The notes: generated from the letters alone by a model not told the origin. DNA of 64,000 nt from Paramoeba atlantica (GCA_977017575.1 CDRNVI010000002.1:1045833-1109832); one strand, 5' to 3'; shown: positions 48,287-58,385, counted from the stretch's first letter. Program-made: numbers and translations.

Positions 48287-50593
48287 ATGCTTGCTTCAAA
48301 TATATTTAGAGGGAACTCACTCTGGAGTCGAACTTCTCGCATCACGTTGTATCCTCATCTTTTTAAAAGAAAAAAAGCATCTTCTGCCAAGCGAGAACAA
48401 CATGAAAGCAACGCAACCGATCAGTCCGCCAAATTTCCAAGTGCCAATAGATCTCAACAAACACCTATTTCAGCGCCCGAAAAAAAGAAAGACTTTCAGC
48501 GAACATTAAAGGCCAAAAAAATTAGCAGATCTCAGCGTCGTTTAGAAGAGCTCAGCTTTTCCTCCATTGAGAAATTGGTTGACTGGAAATCTTTTTCTAC
48601 AAATCTTATTGCCCCCTATTACATCGGCTCTCAGAAGACTGGGATCAGTGCTACAGAGGATCCCCTCTCCCTGTTATCTTTTTCAGTCACCGCTTCAGAC
48701 GCTAATACCCATAACATGATTCAAAAGTACCTCACGGCTGATTGGAACGGAAATTTCACCCCGGCTACCTTTTCTACTCTTCCAGCTCCCTCTCTTAATG
48801 TTTCCGTCGCATTGCACCAAAGTACTGTTAACACAGACAAGTACAAACCACGCCGCTTCCAGTCCAATTCTCTCATCCGACTTTATCACTCCTTATCCTC
48901 CGCGCAGCGTCTTTCTCGATTCTCACATGGCCCTCGTGAGAAATCTAAGGGAGGCTATCACAGAATATTGCTGCGAGGTGGGGAAGCATGGCAGTGGTCT
49001 ATGGAGACTCCACAAGATCGAATCACTGATCCTCGAAACGTCTACTCCCCTCATCTCGCGCTCACTTCTCTGGCTCGACGATTTCACATTGACCCCGCGG
49101 CTCGGGTTAAAGGTCCTATGCTGGTTTTTTCGGAACATACCAACAAATGGATTAGCCTGCGGATGAAGGATCAGACGCCACAGGATAAATTTTCAACAAA
49201 TGATTTTGCCAGCGGGCATGCCCTCCTGCCTGGGGATGTACTTTACCCGGCCTGGGAGGATTTACAACGTGTCCTGCGCTCCGCCTACATTAGTGTCATC
49301 TTAAAGGAGCTCATCTCCTACCCTTTTATCCCCTACCCAACCAATCCTAACAACCCACCCACCCCCGATCATACCACCTCCTCTCCCCTTCCCTCCCCCC
49401 ACACCACCCCTGACTTTGAACCCTCCGAACCCATTCACCCCCTGTGGCTCCGCGCGGACGCCCTCTACAACCCCCGCACCCACAAACTCCTCCTCCTAAT
49501 GGGACCCCCGAACAGCGGTAAAACCACCCTCGCCTTACAACTCCTCTCCTCCCATCCCGAAACCCAACTGCTCAGCACATGGTCCGTGGTGGTCGCAGCC
49601 CAATCCACCCTAAGTCCTCTCTCTTATCACACTCATTCCTCTTCCCCCTCTCACACACAACCCACGCCCTCACAGCCCACGCCCTCACAAGTTGTGAGTG
49701 AAACTACAGAGGGTTTCTCACAGGGTTGTGAATCACCTTCCACACCCTCACAACTCACGCCCTCACACATTGTTCACAAAACCTCAAACGGTTCTTCCGA
49801 ACATTGTGACTCCCATCCCACGCCCTCACCCGTTCTCCCTAAAACCACAAACGCTTCTTCCGAGCATTGTAACTCCCACCCCACGCCCTCACCCGTTCCC
49901 CCTAAAACCTCAAACGGTTCCTCAGGGCGGTCTGCGTCCCCCCCCTCCCCCTCCCCCCCCTCCCCCTACCCCCTCCCGTCTCTACAACTCATCGGCACCC
50001 CCGCCCCCCACAGCCTTAAGCCCGGCACCCTCTGCGGCAACCTCTGCCCCAACCCCCGCCTCCGCGACACCCTCCGGCGTGACCCCGCGGTGGGGCGCTA
50101 CCTGCGGGAGAACGCCCCCGCCCGCCCCACCGACCTGTGGTGGGAGGCCCCCGCGGAGATCCCGCTGTGTGTCACGGCGTGCTTCGGGGAGGGCCGCGTG
50201 GGGGTGTCCGGGGGGGCGGTGACCGCCCCCACCCTCTCCGTGCTGCTGCTGCACTGGAACGTGGACAAGGGGAGTATGGGGGGCTCCCGCGGGGGGACGT
50301 TTGTGCGGGATGGCGGGGGTGGGGTTCCGGTGGGGGTGAGGGTGGAGGCGGTGGAGAGGGCACTGATGCAGCATGCTGGGGTGCGCTACGCGGTGCGGCG
50401 GAAACGGCCGGAGGAGTGTGGGGAGGGGGAGGTTGCGTTGGGGGACTCGCGCGTGATGAAGGCGTTGTGTTGCGGGGTTGAAGGGGGTGTTCAGGGTACT
50501 CGAGACGGGGAAAGTCCTGTACGGTGGTGTGAGATTTCTGGAGATGTGAATTTTCGGGTGGCTACAAAGTACGCGCTTGAAAATCTTTTGTAA
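48287..50593 (+). CDS. Mitochondrial-type P-loop protein, function unknown
   Basis: 768 aa from the ATG at 48,287. The N-terminus MLASNIFRGNSLWSRTSRIT is basic, amphipathic and free of acids, a good mitochondrial presequence. A Walker A motif, LLLLMGPPNSGKTTLALQLL, lies at about residue 405. The region after it is interrupted by about 130 residues of low complexity with a roughly 21-residue repeat (HPTPSPVPPKTSNGSS and variants, 49,640-49,930). The last about 200 residues (LCGNLCPNPRLRDTLRRDP; TAPTLSVLLLHWNVDKG) form a folded-looking end. No Walker B is obvious. I considered SUV3 helicase but its other motifs are missing. AT-rich to about 49,300, then GC-rich, with a C-to-G switch near 50,150. 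Confidence 0.7.
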   Translation: MLASNIFRGNSLWSRTSRITLYPHLFKRKKASSAKREQHESNATDQSAKFPSANRSQQTPISAPEKKKDFQRTLKAKKISRSQRRLEELSFSSIEKLVDWKSFSTNLIAPYYIGSQKTGISATEDPLSLLSFSVTASDANTHNMIQKYLTADWNGNFTPATFSTLPAPSLNVSVALHQSTVNTDKYKPRRFQSNSLIRLYHSLSSAQRLSRFSHGPREKSKGGYHRILLRGGEAWQWSMETPQDRITDPRNVYSPHLALTSLARRFHIDPAARVKGPMLVFSEHTNKWISLRMKDQTPQDKFSTNDFASGHALLPGDVLYPAWEDLQRVLRSAYISVILKELISYPFIPYPTNPNNPPTPDHTTSSPLPSPHTTPDFEPSEPIHPLWLRADALYNPRTHKLLLLMGPPNSGKTTLALQLLSSHPETQLLSTWSVVVAAQSTLSPLSYHTHSSSPSHTQPTPSQPTPSQVVSETTEGFSQGCESPSTPSQLTPSHIVHKTSNGSSEHCDSHPTPSPVLPKTTNASSEHCNSHPTPSPVPPKTSNGSSGRSASPPSPSPPSPYPLPSLQLIGTPAPHSLKPGTLCGNLCPNPRLRDTLRRDPAVGRYLRENAPARPTDLWWEAPAEIPLCVTACFGEGRVGVSGGAVTAPTLSVLLLHWNVDKGSMGGSRGGTFVRDGGGGVPVGVRVEAVERALMQHAGVRYAVRRKRPEECGEGEVALGDSRVMKALCCGVEGGVQGTRDGESPVRWCEISGDVNFRVATKYALENLL

Positions 50594-50765
50594 TTCCTTA
50601 TACGAGTTCATGAGTTCATTTCCTAACTCTTCGTTTAACTCTTCGTTATTTCCAGAGTGTGCTTTAGAAGAATTTTCCATTTTGACAAAAATGTGGATTT
50701 TCTTAGTTATTAAAAGCTACACTTTTAGAATTGTATTGTTATTAACGCTTTTTCCACAAATCAAT

Positions 50766-53700
50766 ATGGATTTGGACGAGCCCTTTGACGAACCTCATTC
50801 CGACTCCGACTCCTCAATTGAGATCTCATCCACGTTACTGCGAGATCCCACGAAGGAAGATGTCGATCTGCATCAGCTACAGCTCCCTCCAGGAGCGAAG
50901 CACACACAGTCGTCTTTGGTCGATCGAGACAACGAGAACAGTTCTCCTATCATGATTGAGACCACAACCCTCCCCCCAGTAATCGCAGCGCCACAAGATT
51001 CCGAGATGCCCCTTATCTCTGTAGACCAGCTCCCTCTCTGGGCACAACCTCCCTTTACAGAGGTAGGGATCACTACCCTGAACCGTGTGCAAAGTGCCGT
51101 ATTTGACACCGTGTTCCGAGGCACAGACAACGTATTGTGCTGTGCCCCCACAGGAGGTGGCAAGACCAACGTCGCGCTGCTCGCCATCCTAGCCGAGATT
51201 GCAAAGAACGTCTCCCAGGTGGATCGTGTGACGTACCCCGACGTGGCCAACCTTCGAGTGGTGTATCTCGCCCCCATGAAGGCATTGGTCCAGGAAGTCG
51301 TGCAAACACTGATGACGCGGCTGCAACCTCTGGGGCTGACCGTTGCCGAGCTAAGCGGGGACCAACACCTCTCGCGATCGCAACTCGCCAAAACCAATGT
51401 AATTGTGGCGACCCCAGAAAAGTGGAACATTGTTTCCAGCAAGTTGTGGGCCGAGACAGGAGGCGCTCTATCGATTTCTCCAGACATTTCCGAGGACGGT
51501 GATCTCCCCGATTCTGGCTTTTTTTCCGTACAACTACTCATTTTGGATGAGATTCACCTGTTGCATGAGTCACGCGGGGGTGTGATCGAGGCAGTGGTAG
51601 CTCGTACGCTTCGCTCTATCGAGCGCTCCGGAATTTTCACCCGACTGGTAGGCCTCAGCGCTACCGTTTCCAACCCTCAAGACGTCGCAACATTTCTCCG
51701 CGTCGAACCCGCCAACTGCTTTGTATTCGGACAGGAATACCGCCCCGTACCCCTCACCTCCCACTACGTCGGGGTCGCCGAGCGCAACCCCGCCCGAATC
51801 GAACCCGCTCTCACCCGTCTCACCGTGGACCGTGTCCTTGACCGTGTCCACGAGCGTCAAGTCCTTGTCTTTGTCCACTCCCGAAAACTCACCCTCCAAG
51901 TCGCCCACGCCATCCTTCACACCGCCACAAAACGTGAGATGGGCGAAAACCTCTGGGGCCCCAATGCTTGCCACCCCGACCCCGACTCTCCCCTCCCGGA
52001 CCACAAACCGCAACAAGAGCCACAGCCCACTTTCGCCTCCTCCCACTTCACCCCCGACCCCATCCGCGCGGTTCTGCCCCAGTTCCAGAACCCCGCGCTA
52101 CGTGAGTGCGTGCGTGCCGGGGTCGGTCTCCACCACGCCGGGCTTACCGCAGCCGACCGCACCCTCGTGGAGCGCCTGTTCCGTGAGCGAAAACTACAAG
52201 TGCTGGTGGCCACCGCGACCCTGGCCTGGGGGGTGAACCTCCCCGCCCACACCGTGTTGATTCGAGGCACCCAGGTGTACCGCAATGGGGGGTGGGAGGG
52301 TCTGGGGGGGTTTGAGGTGGCGCAAATGTGTGGACGTGCGGGGCGCCCGGGGTTGGATCGCGAGGGGGAGGCGTTTTTGCTCGCCCCCCGTGTGGAGGTT
52401 CCGCGCTACCTGCGTGCACTGGAGGCACAGGTTCCGATTGAGTCACAGTTGATGGTGCAGGTGGTGGATTTGGTGGCAGGGGAGATTGCGGCAGGGGCGG
52501 TGAGGTGTGGGGAGGATATGTTGCAGTGGTTGGGGTACACGTACTGGTCCGTGCGCAGTGCTTTGGAACCGACGAGATATGGCGTAAATGGCGGGGTGGG
52601 TCACTTTTCGTCAGGCATGGATGACAAGATGGAATCTCCCGGAAAGGGTTCTAGGATTCAAGATTCGGATTCTCTGGAAAGGGATTCGAGTAGGAACTAC
52701 ATTCACGTTACGCTTGTACGCTCCATTTTTTTGACGCTTGCACAATGTGGAATGATTGAATGGGACTTAAAAGCTGATTCGGAAATGCTTATAAGGTCAA
52801 AGGATGCGCTTAAATCTTTTTCTGTTTCCTTTTGTTCGGTGAAGGAGCTTTCCACGTTTCTCTCTGCTAATGTTCACAGCACCCCGGTGGGACAGATAGC
52901 CTCAGATTTTTGCATTTCGCATCGTTCTCTAGTTGCATATTTCCGACATCTGCAACCCAACTTCACTTCTATTGAAATTTTTTCCTTGTTTTCACAAAGC
53001 AATGAGTTTGAAACTCTTGCGGTTCGCCCCGAAGAGGAGGAAGAGATGTTGCGTTTGTGTCAGGAAGTGCCGATACCCATTCGAGAAGAGTACAACACAA
53101 GAGCTGCGAAGGTTAATGTACTTCTACAAGTCTGGATTTCTCGGATACCTCTCGAGAATTATACACTCTTCAGCGACCTTGTTTATGTTTCTCAGAATGC
53201 GCCGCGTTTAATTGGCGCACTTTATTCCATGGCTTGTATGAATTGTTGGGCCTCTCTTGCCTTGGAGTTACATCAGATGCGAAAGAATGTCGAACTTCGA
53301 TCATGGCACACGAGCAGTCCGTTACGTCAGATCTTTGAAAATAATTTGAGTTATCGAAGTACAGAAGTGGGTAGACGTGGTTTTGTAGAGGAACACGACT
53401 TGTCTGCCGGAGAGGCAGATGTAACTATGGACGCGGCAGTAAACAAAAGTATGATATCCCTTGCGACGGGCATCCCTCCGCCCATCTTTTGCAATTTTTC
53501 TGAACGTACGTTGCGTCGCGTAGAAGGACGAAACGTTCCATGGTCTTTTTTCCGTACTATGGATAACTTTCAGGCAATGCAATTCTGCCAAGGTAACGAG
53601 GAGGAAGCTCACGCACTTCTGCACGTCATTTCTTGTATTCCACGAATCAAGATAGACATAGAGGTAGTTCCATTAACGCCAGCACTAGTACAACTTGATT

Positions 53701-56700
53701 TAGAACTGTGCCCGGATTTTACTTACGAAGCGGCTCTCTGCGGGTCGGGAGGTGTAGGCTATAGTTTGGTAGTTACCGACGTGGACCAATTTCACATTCT
53801 TCATACTGAACCTGTTAATTTTTCTCGGGTAGCTATTACCAACAAAGTGCGGTTTTTGTTCCGTGTGACTCTTCCTGTGTTAGCACCGTTGCCGTACATG
53901 TATTTGGTGCATTTGTGGTGTGAAAGCTTTCACGGGTCTAACCATGTAGTTCCTGTTGAATTGGGATCTTTAGTGTGGCCTCCAGCTTTACCGCAACCAT
54001 TTCATAGTTTTCCAAAGGAATTCGAAAATGGAGCTATTGTGGACCGCATGTTGGAGAAAGCAATTTTTTCTATGAAAACTGAAGCTGATGTTAAATCTAA
54101 ACGAAATCTTAAATCGGAGGCTGCCGGTGCAAGCATGTTTTTCACATGGTTTCGAAAATTGTTTCCGTTTTCTGATTTTAGCCCTGCTCAATCTTTTCTT
54201 TCTTCCATATTACTTCATTCGACGAAGTCTTGTGCTATCAGTGCGCCGTCTGGTTGTGGCAAAGATTCGTTGCTTCAAATGGCCATGTTTCGTCATCTAT
54301 ATGAAGTTTTCAATGATTTATCCAACAGCCCCACCAGCCCTCCCATTAGAAAATCTAGCCGCGTACTTTATCTTTTCCCAAATTTTACGTTCTGCGCGAA
54401 GGCTTTTTCTGACTGGAAGGCACTGTACGGCGCTTGCTCTCCTCAGACACAACAAAGTACGTTTTCTAATTCTTTTACGTGTGTTTTTTCAGAGCAACAC
54501 AGTTTAACTATCACTTGCTTGGAGTGTATCTCACGTGAACTTTTAGATCTCTCGTGCGCAGAGAATACAACCGCAATCCTTTGCACTCCGCAAAGTTGGG
54601 AAATTTTACTTCAAAGTATTTCAAAGGTTGAGATTAGAAATGATTTTCTTTCTTCATTTGGGCTTATTCTGGTTAATCATTTAGAATATCTCTGTACTCC
54701 TGGTGGGCCAGCATTGGAGTGGGGTCTGTCGTGTTTGGTATCAAATTTAAGTAACCATAGCAAAACAAACGGAGCATTTGATGAAAATGGGAAACATCAC
54801 AGTATGAACAAGTATTTCGCACCATCTTATCGCGTTGTGGCACTTGCCGAGGATGCTTCCAACATAAAGGACATTGGGGCTTGGCTAGGCATTCCCTCTG
54901 AGAATTGTTTTCTTTTGAGTCCCTCTGCAAGATTGGGTCATCGTAATCATCATATTTCCGCAATTCCTCGTGGAGAGTTGCTCTCCTATAGCGAATGTAT
55001 CCCTTTTTTATGTCCTGAAATTGTTGGCATCATCAAGCACTTTCGTACGAATAAGATCTCAAAAAATATTTTTTTGGGTGTCCCATCCTTACACTCTGGT
55101 ACGTTGCTTCTTCATCACATCTTATACAACCTTTCTCAAGAGGGTTTAATTGGTTGTCTTCTGGGTTGTTCACAGGAGGATCTTAAAAATCGTTTTCGAA
55201 TGTTTTGTGACGAAGTGCAACATTCTTGTAATCTTCACAAAACTACTCCGTCTCAAGTCGTTGAAAATCTGTGGCAAAGTTTGCTTAAAACCCAGATTGG
55301 TCTTCTCTCTGGTGTAATAATATTAGACTTTCATGGAACGGAAAATCTGTTTTTTCAAGCAGCCGTATCACATGAAGATTTCTTTTCAAAGGAAACTTGC
55401 GTATGTCTGCACGTATCCCTGGCACATTGGCTTTTGGAACTGTACTCTATTCGAATAGTCAACCTTGTTATCTTCCCGCTTACGAAAGTACATGACTACC
55501 TTCCATTCAAACGACAGCTCTACAGTGATGTAGTCGTTATTACTGGATCAGAGCGTCATTCCTATCCAGTATCTTACGGCACTACAAAACGTTCTGTGAG
55601 TCAAGATTACGATTGGTCTACTGTGCAACGCACATTTTCATACGCTCATCCTTGGCGCACACAGGTAGACTGTTATCTATATACTACGTTACCCAAGAAA
55701 CGGCGTTGGGAAAGTTTTTTGAATGGCGAGGCGCATATCATCGAGAGCACACTCGACTATGATTTTTCCCGACTTTTGCTGCGGGAAATAGCATTGAAAC
55801 GTTCGATTGGAAGCATACAGGACGCCATGAACGCGATTGGTTCTAGTTTTTTGTGTCAACGTTTAGCGACGAATCCATCCTATTATAAGTGCAAAGACAT
55901 TTACCTTGTCGAGCGCGAGGAGTATTTGAGTGACCTTTTGGACTCGCATTGTGATGCTTTGATGGCTTCCAAATGTCTCGTGCAAGAAATAAAGGGACAA
56001 GTCCCGGACAGAAACAATGCAGCTAAGGTCGGTCTTGGGAAAACTTTAATGCATGTCATACCGACACCAATTGGAAACCTTGCTGCTCTTCACGATATAT
56101 CACTGACGACATTGTCACGTTGGGAGGATAACTCACTTGATGTCGAAAACTACTCTTCAGAACGAATGAAAATGGTTGTAATTGAAATGCTTTGTCATGC
56201 TTTTGAATTCGAAGATTGTTGTACAGAATCATTTTTGAATGCTACATCCAAAGAGTGCGCAAAGTGGAGAGCATTGGTAGAAATGGTAATAGAGGATCAG
56301 ACGGTACTCCATCTCGCTACAAAGATGAACACAGTAGTAGCGAAAAAAGTATTTTACGTTATACAATTCTGTTTGAGTTTAGCTTGCTTTCAGGAGCGCA
56401 GCGAGGAGCTTCTTTTGGATGTTCGATCCGATTCTATTTCGCGGGGCCCCTCTAATATGCCTTCCGTTTTACAGTTTCGTGATGTGGAGCGTACACTACT
56501 TACAGTGCATCGACTTTGTGTTGCTCTCGTTGATCTAAATTTGTTGCACGGTCATTGGACTAAAACACAATGTTGTCTTTCTCTTTGCGAAGAAATATGG
56601 AACGCACTTTCGAGAACTCGATTTCTAATCAGGAAAACTCTGAAAGACGCTGCGACACTTACCGATAGTATTTTATTAAAATTTTCTGAAATTGATGTAA

Positions 56701-57233
56701 ATAATTTGAGCTTTCAAGATATTACAGGTGAGGTATCTTCAGATGTCTCACCTATTAAACACAGAAACGTCGGAACTCTAAAAATACGCCTTAATTTCCG
56801 CTTGAAATTTAGTGAAGATCTCGAATTGAGTCATGAATTGAAATATGATTTGAATCGAAGGTACACCGAACTTCTTGCATACCCGTGGTGGATTATTCTG
56901 GTCAACATGGAGACGAAATGCATCCATGGTTGTGAGAAAATCCGCCCCCTTCTTGTGAAATCCGACCAAAGTCTATCGCAATTATTTGTTGGTAACTCCC
57001 ACACCTCGCGTGAGGATGCGCTTTGCGTTGATTTAGATTTTCGATATACAGACTTCGTTTTTCCGGAAACACATGAAAAGCATGCGTCCCAAGTGGGAAG
57101 AAACTCATTTTATTTGAAATACGCAGAAAGTGTGAATCATAAACGGAAAAAGGGTAATCCAATACGTTTTGACATCATTGTTTCGACAACTACCTTTTCG
57201 GGTGTAACAATTTCAGTTTCATTTGCAGAATAG
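50766..57233 (+). CDS. BRR2: Brr2-type spliceosomal RNA helicase (Ski2-like, two cassettes)
   Basis: 2155 aa from the ATG at 50,766 (MDLDEPFDEPHSDSDSS); upstream in-frame codons give an implausible hydrophobic leader. N-terminal cassette: CAPTGGGKTNVALL (about 125), YLAPMKALVQE, TPEKWNIV, LILDEIHLLHESRGG, LSATVSNPQDVATFLRVEP, FVHSRKLT, GVGLHHAGLTAADRTLVE, LAWGVNLPAHTV, QMCGRAGRPGLDREGE, then winged-helix and Sec63 parts. The second cassette is degenerate: SAPSGCGKDS (about 1160), LILVNHLEYL instead of DExH. This matches Brr2, where only the first cassette unwinds U4/U6. VATFLRVEP and YVGVAERN favour Brr2 over ASCC3. The long N-terminal extension of fungal/animal Brr2 is mostly missing. GC-rich to about 52,560, then abruptly AT-rich. 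Confidence 0.9.
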   Translation: MDLDEPFDEPHSDSDSSIEISSTLLRDPTKEDVDLHQLQLPPGAKHTQSSLVDRDNENSSPIMIETTTLPPVIAAPQDSEMPLISVDQLPLWAQPPFTEVGITTLNRVQSAVFDTVFRGTDNVLCCAPTGGGKTNVALLAILAEIAKNVSQVDRVTYPDVANLRVVYLAPMKALVQEVVQTLMTRLQPLGLTVAELSGDQHLSRSQLAKTNVIVATPEKWNIVSSKLWAETGGALSISPDISEDGDLPDSGFFSVQLLILDEIHLLHESRGGVIEAVVARTLRSIERSGIFTRLVGLSATVSNPQDVATFLRVEPANCFVFGQEYRPVPLTSHYVGVAERNPARIEPALTRLTVDRVLDRVHERQVLVFVHSRKLTLQVAHAILHTATKREMGENLWGPNACHPDPDSPLPDHKPQQEPQPTFASSHFTPDPIRAVLPQFQNPALRECVRAGVGLHHAGLTAADRTLVERLFRERKLQVLVATATLAWGVNLPAHTVLIRGTQVYRNGGWEGLGGFEVAQMCGRAGRPGLDREGEAFLLAPRVEVPRYLRALEAQVPIESQLMVQVVDLVAGEIAAGAVRCGEDMLQWLGYTYWSVRSALEPTRYGVNGGVGHFSSGMDDKMESPGKGSRIQDSDSLERDSSRNYIHVTLVRSIFLTLAQCGMIEWDLKADSEMLIRSKDALKSFSVSFCSVKELSTFLSANVHSTPVGQIASDFCISHRSLVAYFRHLQPNFTSIEIFSLFSQSNEFETLAVRPEEEEEMLRLCQEVPIPIREEYNTRAAKVNVLLQVWISRIPLENYTLFSDLVYVSQNAPRLIGALYSMACMNCWASLALELHQMRKNVELRSWHTSSPLRQIFENNLSYRSTEVGRRGFVEEHDLSAGEADVTMDAAVNKSMISLATGIPPPIFCNFSERTLRRVEGRNVPWSFFRTMDNFQAMQFCQGNEEEAHALLHVISCIPRIKIDIEVVPLTPALVQLDLELCPDFTYEAALCGSGGVGYSLVVTDVDQFHILHTEPVNFSRVAITNKVRFLFRVTLPVLAPLPYMYLVHLWCESFHGSNHVVPVELGSLVWPPALPQPFHSFPKEFENGAIVDRMLEKAIFSMKTEADVKSKRNLKSEAAGASMFFTWFRKLFPFSDFSPAQSFLSSILLHSTKSCAISAPSGCGKDSLLQMAMFRHLYEVFNDLSNSPTSPPIRKSSRVLYLFPNFTFCAKAFSDWKALYGACSPQTQQSTFSNSFTCVFSEQHSLTITCLECISRELLDLSCAENTTAILCTPQSWEILLQSISKVEIRNDFLSSFGLILVNHLEYLCTPGGPALEWGLSCLVSNLSNHSKTNGAFDENGKHHSMNKYFAPSYRVVALAEDASNIKDIGAWLGIPSENCFLLSPSARLGHRNHHISAIPRGELLSYSECIPFLCPEIVGIIKHFRTNKISKNIFLGVPSLHSGTLLLHHILYNLSQEGLIGCLLGCSQEDLKNRFRMFCDEVQHSCNLHKTTPSQVVENLWQSLLKTQIGLLSGVIILDFHGTENLFFQAAVSHEDFFSKETCVCLHVSLAHWLLELYSIRIVNLVIFPLTKVHDYLPFKRQLYSDVVVITGSERHSYPVSYGTTKRSVSQDYDWSTVQRTFSYAHPWRTQVDCYLYTTLPKKRRWESFLNGEAHIIESTLDYDFSRLLLREIALKRSIGSIQDAMNAIGSSFLCQRLATNPSYYKCKDIYLVEREEYLSDLLDSHCDALMASKCLVQEIKGQVPDRNNAAKVGLGKTLMHVIPTPIGNLAALHDISLTTLSRWEDNSLDVENYSSERMKMVVIEMLCHAFEFEDCCTESFLNATSKECAKWRALVEMVIEDQTVLHLATKMNTVVAKKVFYVIQFCLSLACFQERSEELLLDVRSDSISRGPSNMPSVLQFRDVERTLLTVHRLCVALVDLNLLHGHWTKTQCCLSLCEEIWNALSRTRFLIRKTLKDAATLTDSILLKFSEIDVNNLSFQDITGEVSSDVSPIKHRNVGTLKIRLNFRLKFSEDLELSHELKYDLNRRYTELLAYPWWIILVNMETKCIHGCEKIRPLLVKSDQSLSQLFVGNSHTSREDALCVDLDFRYTDFVFPETHEKHASQVGRNSFYLKYAESVNHKRKKGNPIRFDIIVSTTTFSGVTISVSFAE

Positions 57234-57415
57234 CAATTAGACTCTTCATGTATTTGGGCATTTTAATATTCTACCCCGCGGAAAAGGTATCCTTCCCAAT
57301 AAAGGCCGACGGAAAAAGTATTAAACATACTTTTTTTAGCATCGACCATTTTTTTGATAGTTTTGACTTCTTTTGACTTTTTCTAAGCCTTTGATCGATT
57401 CTCGTCGAAACATTT
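57234..57415. other. 3' flank of the helicase gene
   Basis: AT-rich, includes CCCAATAAAGGCCGACGG-like sequence shared in diverged form with about 21,150. No gene. Confidence 0.5.
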
Positions 57416-57783
57416 CTTTTTTAGTCTCTCCATTTAAACGCGAAGACACTTTTTCAACGTGAATCGCGCGTAAGTGATTCTAAGTAAAATAACCACCGTG
57501 TTTGATGAAGCGACTAAAAACAATTGGACACAATTTTCTTTTTTAGTCGCTTCGTTAAATGTTCAAAATCGAGCGCAGGGAAGTGGTAGAGTATACCGCG
57601 GCGATAATTTTCCACCCCCCCCTGGTACGCGCAGGAGGGGTCCAACAAGGTCAAATTTTCCGAAAATTTTGGGGTGACCGAAAAAAAAAAGAATTTGACC
57701 CAAAAAAAAACAAAAATATTATTTTTCCAAAATCGACTACTAAAACGTGTTTTAGGAGTTTGGGACCCCAGCTACCATTCTAA
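57416..57783 (+). repeat. Degenerate AGGCTCTTCG-type element and R1 fragment
   Basis: 57,416-57,518 is a diverged full copy of the short inverted-repeat element (TTAGTCTCTCC...GAAGCGACTAA). 57,556-57,783 is the middle of an R1 copy (AAATCGAGCGCAGGGAAGTG to CAGCTACCATTC). Confidence 0.65.
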
Positions 57784-57799
57784 ACCGGGGGACGGAATA

Positions 57800-58180
57800 A
57801 TATTAAGATGCGGTTTATTATTAAGTTGCGGTTTATTGCGGTGGTTGTGTAACTACCGCTCTACCCTCGATTAAAAAATAATTCGATTAAAAAAAGGTGA
57901 ACAAAAACAGTGAAAAGATAAAGAGGATCACAGTAATATACCGTGGAAACATTAATTTTTCATTTTTTAGGCTCTTCGTTAAACGCGGTGGACCTCCATG
58001 GACCCGCCCCCATGGACCCCCCATTTCTTTGAATTTTTTTTTCAGTTCTGGACCACCGGGCCCCCCCTTTTATATTTTTTTCTTCTATTATATTACTGTG
58101 TTTCTCTTTATATTTTCACTGTTTTCGTTCACTTTTTTTTCAATAATCGAGTGTAGAGCGGTAGTTATACAACCACCGCA
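57800..58180. repeat. Two head-to-head hairpin-leader copies with a half AGGCTCTTCG element
   Basis: A short tandem repeat (ATTAAGTTGCGGTTTATT type, 57,800-57,840) runs into a + oriented hairpin leader (57,838-57,950), then a half inverted-repeat element at 57,963-57,990, then a minus oriented leader ending with the hairpin at 58,180. This segment therefore consists of converging repeat fragments; nothing coding. Confidence 0.65.
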
Positions 58181-58183
58181 ATA

Positions 58184-58385
58184 TTTTCACTCTTATTGTT
58201 CACATTTTTTGCAACATTATTAATAATAACTTTTTTAGGCTCTTCGTTAAACGCGGTGGTTGTTTTCAACGTAGAAGTCACTCATGCTGTGCGCTTCGCG
58301 TTGAAAACTACCACCGCGTTTAACGAAGCGCCTAAAAAAGTTATTATTAATAATGTTGAAAAAAATGTGAACAATAAGAGTGACA
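58184..58385. repeat. Large inverted repeat centred on an AGGCTCTTCG element
   Basis: The 103-bp element (about 58,230-58,335) is flanked on both sides by about 45 bp of the same sequence in opposite orientation (CACTCTTATTGTTCACATTT on the left, its complement on the right, through TTATTAATAATAAC). The total palindrome is about 200 bp. The right arm is the 3' end of the IS30-like fragment. Confidence 0.85.

Noticed and set aside
48287-50593. SUV3-type mitochondrial helicase
   Set aside because: Only the Walker A (GPPNSGKT) resembles SUV3; DExH and later helicase motifs are absent.
50577-50765. Upstream extension of the Brr2 frame
   Set aside because: It begins at a TTG and encodes a hydrophobic run overlapping the end of the preceding gene; the acidic MDLDEPFDE start is more natural.
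50766-57233. ASCC3/Slh1 instead of Brr2
   Set aside because: Both are two-cassette Ski2-like proteins, but the blocks after motif III (ATFLRVEP, YVGVAERN) and the strongly degenerate second cassette fit Brr2 better.
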